Assembly (NCBI RefSeq): GCF_000003605.2
Contig: NW_003109093.1
Span: forward strand, 109,345-138,194
Source: Saccoglossus kowalevskii
Taxonomy: Eukaryota; Hemichordata; Enteropneusta; Harrimaniidae
Direction of reading: 5' to 3'
DNA: 28,850 nucleotides
Shown: piece after piece, positions 20,075-28,462 of the stretch
How the letters are laid out: every line of letters begins with the position of its first letter
Position numbering within the stretch: position 1 is the stretch's first letter
Translations under genes and position numbers: made by a program
Notes under the pieces: generated by a model
What the model was told of the DNA's origin: nothing
Seen by the model: only the letters and a program-made list of their open reading frames with translations
Databases searched by the model: none

Positions 20075-20092
20075 ATACTATACTATACTATA
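20075..20092. repeat. TACTA pentanucleotide microsatellite
   Basis: About three and a half tandem copies of TACTA (ATACTATACTATACTATAG). Confidence 0.8.
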
Positions 20093-20726
20093 GCCCGAAA
20101 TGGCAACGAAAAATGTTTTGACCTGTGAGAACGTTTGTGTTCAGTGACTGAATTGTTTTCGTCATGCACTATATGTCCAATGTGAACAAAAAAAAGTGAA
20201 GAAATTGATTGATGTCAACGACCTTGCATAAATCAATTCATACCTAATAGTTTTATTTTATATATCTGTACACAATGGAAACTTGTGTCTTTTTCGTTAA
20301 AAATTATAGAATTATAGAAAAACAAAACTATGGCAAGAACTATCCTGGCATTCCGGACTCTTCAAACTTTTGCAGGATGGCAGTTCAAACATTTTGAAAA
20401 ATTAGAAAATTCACAATATGTCAAGATACAGAAAAGTCAGTATGCTAATTGTATTCATTCATATGCAAAATAGCTTGAAAGGCCTGAACATTTCACCTAC
20501 TTTTTGACTTCAGAATGAACGCTTCTACAAATACAAAAGGTGGTCGATGCTAATGAACAGTGAAAAAGACCTTCGAATGACACGGCATGCACACAGTAAA
20601 TGAAGAGAAAACATCCTGTTTACGTTAATTTAATACAGAAAATGAAACGAAAACTGATGGATGGGTTCGGTGAAAGGCGGTGTCAGCCTGTGGACGTGAT
20701 ACAGCAATGTGCAGAATAAACAAATA

Positions 20727-20923
20727 CTGTGAAAGACTATTTTCGCTTGGAATTAATTTTCGCTTAAGGGGCGATTCAATGAAAATAAAATCCAGTGAAT
20801 ATACTTTTTCTCTCTTATTTTGCATTCAACTAACCAAAAGTCAGTGAAAATAAATTCCATACAAAACACTCAAAAAGTCTTTTCAGCGAAAATTAATTCC
20901 AGCTAAAATAAAGTATTTTACAG
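20727..20923 (+). mobile_element. TA-flanked MITE, family copy C
   Basis: About 197 bp, flanked by TA (20725-20726 and 20924-20925). It starts CTGTGAAAGACTATTTTCGC and ends AAAATAAAGTATTTTACAG, mirrored termini as in the other copies. It is in the same orientation as the copy at 17262 and shares AAAATCCAGTGAATATAC, GTCAGTGAAAATAAATTCC, ATACAAAACACTCAAAAAGT and TTTTCAGCGAAAATTAATTC. Confidence 0.9.
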
Positions 20924-22407
20924 TAAATCATACCACCTCATACAAATACATTGATCACTAATAGTTACTTAACTTGGCTGACAGTCTTTGTTACGTTAAT
21001 TTTTATAGAATAAACTTATGTTATATTTATCAAGGTGCTATGGCATGGCTGGCACAAAAATATTTCACAAAATAACAATAAAACATTATTATATTCATAA
21101 ATCAACAATGTATACAATAAATAAGACTTTCCAAGCAATGTAGCATTATAAAAGTATCTCTGAACAACTATCTGTGTGAGCATAAGTGAATGTTTGAATA
21201 TTATTAATTTATTAATTAATATGCAATGTTTTGAATACTTATTAATTTTTAGTTGCTTTATTTTACACTATTTTTACCTTACTGTATCCACAGCAGATTA
21301 CAGTTGCGTAATAAACTATTATTATTACTATTAAGTTATTAATCATTGGTGGTTGACTGGAATGAGGATAGATATTTTTTCTGTAACAAATATTTTCCAA
21401 TTTTTTTCCACCATTTTAAAACAATCAATAAATAACATGGTAATTTGGAAATATATTAATGATAACTCTTCAGATCGTAGGACTCCCTAATACCCTGAAG
21501 ATGAACTTATTTCCTGTTTCATCAGTAGGTCAATGACCTCACTGATTCATTACCATTACAAAATAGAACATTCTTTTGACTACCTTATGAAGAGTTCCCT
21601 CAACCCATTCACCAATTCAGCAAAGAATAAAATTATAGATAAGTGGCTGAAACCCCCAAAATTGGCTAAATACAAAACATTGAGTTGATGTTCAGTTTTG
21701 GCTAAAAGTTTTTTCAACTGGGATGGGGGGTCCTGTTATTTCAGTGAAAGGTGATTGGCCAACAGGTCATTCACCTAAAGAAACATCAACAAGAAACTGA
21801 TAGCCACCTATTAGTAATGAGGGTGATTTATGTCGCCTGGCAACAGAGATGTCAATTCAATACAGCAGAATTATCAATAGTAGAGTGTTCAAGGCCATAA
21901 CTATGTGTCAAGTACTGCATAGCAACCTCTCTCTAATTGTGGAGCTCAAACTGGAGTCTACTAAAAAATCAATAATTTACATGTTAAAAAACAACAAAAA
22001 TATTTGACTTTTTTTTTTCAGGATATGATGCAGAAAGTATCATCTTTAGATGTACAACTGGATTTACCTGCCCATGGATGTACAGAATAGTGGGAGATGG
22101 GGGAGTCAACCTTTTTTACCACTTTTTCTGTAAAAATATGATTAAATTTCTCGTGTAAACAAAACAGTTAAGGTTCAGTGCTCAGTTCACACTGCTCCTT
22201 CTAAAAAAATTGATATAGCACACTTTTGCAAAACATAAAAAAAGAAGAAATGACGACAATAAAAAAAACACAACAGTAAATCATCGTTATAATCTCATTG
22301 CAAGAGAAGATCATGAGTTGTAAAACAGTGGGCATTCAAGAATTATGTTCTTTCACGTTTTTATTGACTCCAGTAAAACAGCAATCAAATTGGTTACAGC
22401 ATTCACA
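20924..22407. other. AT-rich non-coding stretch
   Basis: No gene is recognised. It contains the palindromic AGGTCA pair at 21527-21539. The remainder is low-complexity A/T runs (near 22005-22018 and 22200-22275) with no supported frame. Confidence 0.5.
21527..21539. promoter_or_regulatory. Perfect inverted AGGTCA pair, 1-bp spacer (IR1)
   Basis: AGGTCA-A-TGACCT is the ideal IR1 palindrome bound by ecdysone/FXR-type receptor heterodimers with RXR. The flanks extend the symmetry: ATCAGT on the left and ACTGAT on the right, with one extra C. Motif identity is certain; use as a response element is inference, and no gene is recognisable nearby. Confidence 0.4.
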
Positions 22408-22546
22408 CTGTAAACCGATTAATTTTCGCTGCTAGAAATTTCCATAATTTGAAATTTTGCATAAATCGTCAGCACCATAGAAACTCCACTGCTACAAAAT
22501 GTTTACTGATTTGAAAAAAATATGCTTTAATTAAAACAGTTTACAA
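22408..22546. mobile_element. Possible degraded MITE of the CTGTAAA type
   Basis: Starts CTGTAAACCGATTAATTTTC, continuing GCTGC, which resembles the termini of the copies at 20727 and 24216. It ends near 22540 with CAGTTTACAA, whose reverse complement TTGTAAACTG roughly mirrors the start. Internal similarity is poor and the TA flank is not clean, so this may be only a terminal fragment. Confidence 0.35.
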
Positions 22547-22769
22547 TACACAATAATTAATTATCATGTACAAAATTAAAAACAATATATCTTAATTGGA
22601 CAATGATTATATAATATTATTTAATATTAAGTTTTAATTGATGAATTGAAAAATGTCTATTGTACTCAAAACTATGTGCGTTTAGGAATGCGAGTTATTA
22701 ACTTATTTTTAACAGTATATTGTCAGTATAATTTCGCTTGCAGTTATTAAATGTTTTCCGAAATGTTTT

Positions 22770-23300
22770 GAGTTTGGACACGTGAGAGGGCGTTGACCTT
22801 ATTAACCGTAATCTGTCTGCCAGGCGAAGTCACGTGTCTGGTTGTGTTGCGCGAACACGATCAATGTTATTTTACATAGCAGACACATCAAGCGCATATT
22901 GATTTTATAGTGTGGACAGCGCGATAAACGATATCAAATTTAAAACAATTATATTCTGAAAAAGAGAAAAAAACAGTCGCCTAGACTGATCCAGTTCAGT
23001 TGGAGAAGTCGGACATGTCACAGTCGAGGACACACAAAGGGGATCAAATGAAACGGTGCATGCGATCTAGATACATCGCCGATTTGACATATTATAGCAA
23101 AAAATGGTGGATCTTACCTTTATATAATTGTCTCTAAGATAATGGAATATCGTGGTAATTCAGTCGTAGCCAGGTAATAATTTTTTCCTCGGCTCACACA
23201 GACACGGGTCTCAGCTGATCTGCTGTCAATTTCAATATGGCGGCTAAATGCTAAATAGATGACGTCATCCATACAACAAGGTATTTACTTCCGCATTACT
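22770..23300. promoter_or_regulatory. CpG-richer candidate promoter / first-exon region, strand uncertain
   Basis: This is the only stretch that looks like a gene start. In order it has two CACGTG E-boxes (22779-22784 and 22831-22836, the second as GTCACGTGTC), CpG-containing sequence (TTGCGCGAACACG, CAGCGCGATAAACG, CAGTCGAGG), then ATGGCGGC (23237-23244, YY1-type), a full TGACGTCA CRE palindrome (23260-23267) and ACTTCCGC (23287-23294; GCGGAAGT on the minus strand, ETS/GABP-type). Donor-like sites occur on both strands: AAAG|GTAAGAT on the minus (exon end at 23118) and CAG|GTAATA on the plus (exon end at 23173). A minus-strand noncoding exon of about 23230-23118 fits the CRE and ETS sites upstream. 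The ATGGCGGC orientation instead favours plus-strand initiation, so a bidirectional promoter is possible. No coding exon is recognised on either side. Confidence 0.45.
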
Positions 23301-23599
23301 TGTTTTTGTTATCATGTTCCCACGGATTTTTATTTCATGTTAGTCGAATGAAAAATCATGACGAAATATTCGACCTTCACATCCAACGTTTCAGTGCTTG
23401 GTTAATAAATAAACTTATTTTATAAAAAAGGAAAGCACAGTGAAATAACTCGATTGAGGGCGCTCATGTAGGAAAGTTACTCCTTGTACTGGTATTTGAA
23501 ACAGTGACGAGGCTTGTTTGATTTAGCGAGAGTGCCTGAATATGATCAATATTTTTAATAGGAAAATGAGCATAATGCATACAAATGAGGTTCACAATT

Positions 23600-23621
23600 A
23601 AAAAAAAAAAAAAAAAAAAAA
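23600..23621 (+). repeat. Poly-A tract (about 22 A)
   Basis: The longest homopolymer in the window. A minus-strand retroposon would show poly-T, so if this is a tail it belongs to a plus-strand element ending here, but no such body is recognised upstream. Confidence 0.85.
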
Positions 23622-23689
23622 CTATTTTGGATAATTTATGACTTTGTTGAAAGTTTAAAACGGCCAATCAGGAAAGAATAATGTTGTCG

Positions 23690-23757
23690 CTATAGTAGCA
23701 TAGTGGTCGTTGCATCAGACTAATGATCAGTATATCCAAGTTCAAATCCTACCTGGG
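23690..23757 (+). repeat. tRNA-like SINE head with A and B boxes
   Basis: TAGCATAGTGG (23696-23706) fits a Pol III A box, and GTTCAAATCC (23740-23749) fits a B box. They start 44 bp apart, the spacing in tRNA genes. GCATCAGACT resembles the anticodon arm of a lysine-type tRNA. It cannot be an intact tRNA: no 7-bp acceptor stem forms and the anticodon and T stems are mismatched. A degenerate tRNA-derived SINE or tRNA pseudogene is the best reading. Confidence 0.45.
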
Positions 23758-23990
23758 GTTGAACACAAAAAAGGCTCGAAACAGATTACAGAGGCGGCGG
23801 CGGCACGGAATTTTGCATTGGGGGGGGGGGGGTATCTGCTCACCAACCTTCAACTCAGGGGCATGCTCCCCCTTTAGAATTTTGAAATATAGACCCTCTG
23901 TAACGCTATTTACAAAAAAAATTTTTGAGGGGGCGAATTTTGACAATTCAGAGTACCATAAATACATTTTTTTAGTTTATGCGTGTTTCT
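23758..23990. repeat. Probable dispersed repeat with GGGGCATGCTCCCC core
   Basis: Downstream of the tRNA-like head, GGCGGCGGCGGCACGG is followed by a 13-G run (23820-23832), then a near-palindromic AGGGGCATGCTCCCCCTT near 23858-23875, TTTTGAAATATAGACCCTC and GGGGGCGAATTTTG. The wording is of a kind common in invertebrate dispersed repeats (recollection, not a search). The open frames on both strands (89 and 72 codons) are by-products of its composition. Confidence 0.4.
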
Positions 23991-24215
23991 AATACAACAG
24001 TACAGATACAGTATATTTATCATCCTCGCCAGCCAAGGACCATTTATTGAGCACAAGCCTTAACCTTAAAATTGTGAGCATTATAAATGGCCGGTTTTAG
24101 AAAAACTGTGTGGTTCAAACGATGTATATTTACGTGCTATTGGTAACATGCATATACTTGTGCCATTTCTCCATGGTATACTTGTCTTCTTCAAAACAAG
24201 TGAAACACAGACATA
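23991..24215. other. Unannotated AT-rich spacer
   Basis: No feature recognised between the dispersed repeat and the next MITE. Confidence 0.5.
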
Positions 24216-24427
24216 CTGTAAAATACTTGATATTAGCTGGAATTAATTTTTGCTGAAAACACTTTTTAAGTGTTTTGTATGGAATTTATTTTCACTCATT
24301 TTTGACAAGTTGAATGTAACACATAGGAAAAAAAATGTATATTCGCTGGATCTTATTTTCACTGAATCATCCCTTCAGAGCGAAAATACCGAAAATTAAT
24401 TCCAAGCGAAAATAAAGTATTCTACAG
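24216..24427 (-). mobile_element. TA-flanked MITE, family copy D, inverted orientation
   Basis: About 212 bp, flanked by TA (24214-24215 and 24428-24429). It begins CTGTAAAATACTTGATATTA and ends AAAATAAAGTATTCTACAG. The minus strand shows the same internal order as copies B and C: AAAATA...GATCCAGCGAATATAC, GAGTGAAAATAAATTCCATA, AACACTT...AAAAAGTG, TTTTCAGCAAAAATTAATTC. Confidence 0.9.
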
Positions 24428-26243
24428 TAGTACCTGAATTCATCTGGGGATGCGTTCAGGAAGAGTTCCATCAGTTACCAACAAGCAAGTGACAACACCC
24501 GTATGGATTGGCAATATAAATGAGAAGACGCTAAACCAACGAACATGATGCATTTACTCGGTTTATTATGTACATCATAATAGCAATGCAACATAAATAA
24601 ATAAAGTGCAATATATATCGCCTATTTTACATATTCATATTACACCTAGGCTGGTTACAATACTTCTATGAATTGTGCTGAACCCCAAAAAAGTAAAATA
24701 AACTAACAGTTATTTTAGACAACCAAAGTTGTGCGTACTATATATTTATGAAATAAATAAATAAAGAAATACAGAGAATTACCTACAGACAAATAGATAC
24801 TACAGCTACATGTTTTTAACATTTCACAGTGCAGTTACTACGACAACATAGATTGAAACACTCAAATAACATTCTTGTTTTTGTTTTTTCCAATCGTTTT
24901 CATCCACAATGAATACAAAAAAACACACTTTATTTATTATCAATTTGACAAATGTATGTATACCCTTCATTATCAAATTACAAAATTTTACTCCAACACA
25001 GTGTATTATGGGATAGATTTGATAGCAGGCGTACATTTCCTCAACAAAGGACGATCATTGGTGGAAACTGCGAAATATGATAAAATGTACTTTTATAAAA
25101 TCACAGAGAAATCAACGTCATTATCCCTCGACTGCAGTTTTCACCAGACACAATAGTGTAGTCTTGAATTTCGGTGGTGTATTTCACTGTATTTTACACA
25201 TGTGTGTACTAATAATAATAAAATAAATGTGACCAATTTACCAATATTCACTAAATGTGATGGCTATCTTAATTCCAGCGTGAACTTATTTTTAATGTGA
25301 TTCAAGATGGCCGCCTCGATAAAGTAAATATCAGTCCCATTTATTTTATTATCACTTGTACTTCAACTGGCTGTGATGGGATTCATGTCAAGCATGACTT
25401 AACGTAATGACCTCCCACTGTCAACACATTGCCAGCTGACGCCGCTTTTTCCCTATTCATATTAACTACCCACGAAGACTTTCAGCGGGCGGTATTTTAA
25501 AACCTCAGTATTAATTCTTGGACTCAAGGAGAACAAAACAACGAATTAAATCAAAGCAGATTATATCCAAAGTAACAATAAAATGATCACAGAACGAAAC
25601 ATAAATACTTTATGAATATACAATAAAATTATGACAATATATTGTCTATTGAAAGCACATCTCCACTATAATTAACGCATTGATACCTATAGTGCGGTAA
25701 GCCGCCATACATAACACAGTGACAATTATAGTACCGCATAAATAAAACATGAAGTACCGGTACATTTTCTACACCCACCAAAGTATTAATTATTTCACCA
25801 CCAGTTCCCTCTTTTCATCACAAATTAACAAAATAGTCCCATTTATAGTCTGCACTTTCCTTCAGAAGATTAGAACAAAAGTAGCCAAATCTTTTGAGTA
25901 AAAACCGAAAATTGCCTCAAATTTTTTCTGTTGGCTCAAAAATCAGGGCTCATTTTTGAGCATATAGAAGAATAAAAAGAAAAAGTGCAGAAAAATTTGG
26001 CAAAGAAAGTCTGGTGGTGAAAAGGTTCAAGTTGTTCTTATTATTCTGACAGCACTGGAAGAAAAGTGTGGCTGCTCTTTTTGAGAGGGGAGGGGTTAAT
26101 TATATGACATCCCAATAGCATTGACTTATAACCACAAAACATAATAGTAAGAATGGACTGAGCGTGCTTAAAGCTGACAATGAGTATCTGTAAAATATCT
26201 TTATCTAAAATTTTGTTGTAAAAACTTGTGCACACCTGAACTG
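24428..26243. other. AT-rich non-coding stretch
   Basis: No gene is supported. The frames at 24824-25036 (minus) and 24875-25156 (plus) overlap and are unstructured. A CpG-containing fragment CAAGATGGCCGCC at 25303-25315 resembles both a YY1 site and the ATGGC-type repeat module. A perfect palindrome GTACCGGTAC at 25754-25763 recurs at 28476-28485. Confidence 0.5.
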
Positions 26244-26960
26244 TGAATCTCATTGGTTGTTTGAACTGATAAGTGAATCTCATTGATTGTTTGAACTGAC
26301 CTGATGAATCTCATTGGGTTTTGAACTGATTAATGAATCTCATTGGTTGTTTGAATTGACCTGATGAATCTCATTGGTTGTTTGAACTGATTAATAAATC
26401 TCATTGGTTGTTTGAACTGACCTGATGAATCTCATTGGTTGTTTGAACTGATTAATAAATCTCATTGGTTGTTTGAATTGACCTGATGAATCTCATTGGT
26501 TGTTTGAACTGATTAATGAATCTCATTGGTTGTTTGAATTGACCTGATGAATCTCATTGGTTTTTTGAACTGATTAATGAATCTCATTGGTTGTTTGAAT
26601 TGACCTGATGAATCTCATTGGTTGTTTGAACTGATTAATGAATCTCATTGGTTGTTTGAATTGACCTGATGAATCTCATTGGTTTTTTGAACTGATTAAT
26701 AAATCTCATTGATTGTTTGAACTGACCTGATGAATCTCATTGGTTGTTTGAACTGATTAATGAATCTCATTGGTTGTTTGAATTGACCTGATGAATCTCA
26801 TTGGTTGTTTAAACTGACTTGGAAAATCTCATTGGTTGTTTCAAATAACCTGGTAAATCCTACTGGTTGTTTGAGCTGACTAGTAATCTCATTACTTATA
26901 TGAAATGATTTGGGGAATTTCAATTTGAATCTGATTGGAGAATCTGATTGGTTGTTTGAC
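26244..26960. repeat. 61-bp dimeric minisatellite (30+31 bp) with ATTGG boxes
   Basis: Two alternating half units share TGAATCTCATTGGTTGTTTG and differ in their tails: AACTGATTAA (30-bp half) and AATTGACCTGA (31-bp half). GACCTGA recurs at 26298, 26358, 26419, 26480, 26541, 26602, 26663, 26724 and 26785. That is one step of 60 then seven of exactly 61, so the dimer is the amplified unit. Outer copies (26244-26290 and 26800-26960) are diverged. Nearly every half unit carries ATTGG, an inverted CCAAT box in the context AACCAATGAG. Confidence 0.97.
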
Positions 26961-28462
26961 AATTACAAACATATCAACAATATTCTATTTAAAAACATTG
27001 CATTAAATGGTAAGAAAACTTGCTTTGAAAACATATTTCAATCAAATCTGTCATAAAAATCTGTTTTACTATTTCAAAATATCCTGGCATTCCCATATAT
27101 GGTATAATTTCTGCTATGTATTTTCAGCCAATTAGAAATAACTTCACACTTCCAAATATGGTCTTGCTAGAGTCTGATTTCATATATCGTATGTATTATC
27201 AGTGCTGAGAAAAATTTGGTACTTTTCATCTTATTGGATATTCACCCACTGGTGTATATTGCCTATAACTACGTCAAATGTTTGTCAACCAATTAAAGTG
27301 TACATTACTAAAAAGGGCCTTGTCACTTTGATTGGTTGCACATTTAGTTATACATTAAAACAACCCAAATTACTTGCTATGGCAGATTTTAATTTGATTG
27401 CAACTGTTTGGCCAGACAAAAAAAATCCTCGTTTATCAGACCGTCTCTGTTTTTATTTTGACTTGTGGCAAAAATTGACCATGCTGTCTAAAATTTGGGC
27501 CAAGCATTGTTTGTGTGCCTTTCCAACAGCTTTAATAGCCATCGTTCGTTTCTACATTTTAAAGAACATATGCAAATTGTGCTTGCCTCAAGGTTTTTAA
27601 AAAGGAAATCCGATAAACAAAATGTTTGTTTTTTCTAGCTAAGTATGTCTGTAAATTCAAAATTGGGATAATGTAATGCACATTTAGTGCATATGACAGT
27701 ATTTTGATAGAGCTCGTCTATCTTAGATTGTATTCACCTCTGAGCAAAATGGACTCAACCAAAGAGCACACCAGGCAAGGACCTGTACACTGCCAGTCAT
27801 GTCAAAACAGGGGTGTTCCTCTATGCTGCCTTTGGAGGGGGCCTTGACAGTCTTCCCACATAAACTGGTTTGCCGCACCAAGCAAGCTGCCACACAAAGT
27901 GATATCACGTTTTTAAAAAACCATTTAGTGCTGTGTGCATAAATAACAGAAAAGAAAGCAATATCTTATACATTGTGACAATGACAAATTTATGTTTGCA
28001 AGCGCTGCTTTCAAAAAGATTTGGTGGTTGAGGGCGTCCTAATTTAATACCAGAATGAGGCTAGAATTTAGATGTACTAGCAACCAAGGTGGTTCGAATT
28101 TTATCAGAGACGAACACATGATGAGCGTGGAATTGCTTTGATATTTTTAGATTTCAAAAACAAAGTTTTACAAAAAGGGAAAATTTTTCCTTTTAGCATG
28201 TTTTCATGTTGAAACAAGTGTAATACAGGCAAGTCTCTCTCTGGAGGAATGAGAAATTAGGTGCCCTCAACACAGACAAATTTTTACATACAGTGTTTTT
28301 TTTCTTTTAAAACATGTAACACTTGCAGATGAAATGAAGGTTCTGTTCTACAATAAATGTGTTGTTTTATCATGGTCGTCATTCAAGTAACATGATATGA
28401 ACATATACATGTATGAAACTTGCTATCATGAAATGGATGATTATTGGTTAGTTATAGACCTG
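26961..28462. other. Non-coding stretch with one modest frame and one GC-richer patch
   Basis: The longest frame outside repeats, 132 codons at 27202-27600 plus, is rich in W, I, L, K and C with no domain, no recognised signal and no splice context; I do not call it. 27725-27900 is clearly less AT-rich (ACCAGGCAAGGACCTG, TTTGGAGGGGGCCTTGACAG). It is open for about 60-70 codons on both strands, so it could be a decayed exon or transposon fragment, but no protein family is recognised. Confidence 0.4.

Larger units (their letters stand above)
17449..20726. other. Long AT-rich non-coding stretch
   Basis: No gene is supported. Contents are an 18-A tract at 17765-17782, TACATGTA-type palindromes near 17855 and 17960-17985, an extended half site at 18159-18167, a CpG-richer patch at 19740-19860 and a short TACTA microsatellite at 20075-20092. 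Facing frames at 18422-18631 (minus) and 18428-18742 (plus, 104 codons) overlap each other and have no domain. The segment 19055-19130 has a pyrimidine-AG/GCAATAAAC look, but no frame. Confidence 0.5.

Noticed and set aside
23690-23757. Functional lysine tRNA gene
   Set aside because: No acceptor stem pairing, an anticodon arm shortened relative to tRNA-Lys, poorly paired T stem; only the A and B boxes are intact.
23723-23992. 89-codon frame overlapping the tRNA-like segment
   Set aside because: It runs through a SINE-like head, a GGC run and a 13-G run; the opposite strand is open over the same stretch, which is typical of a repeat and not a gene.
25303-25315. CAAGATGGCCGCC as a YY1-driven promoter
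   Set aside because: Matches the start of the window's ATGGC-type repeat module, is isolated from other promoter motifs and has C where the stronger YY1 consensus has G.
27202-27600. 132-codon frame as a membrane or small protein gene
   Set aside because: It has hydrophobic stretches, but so does random AT-rich translation. No domain, homologue by recognition, splice site or promoter; not called.
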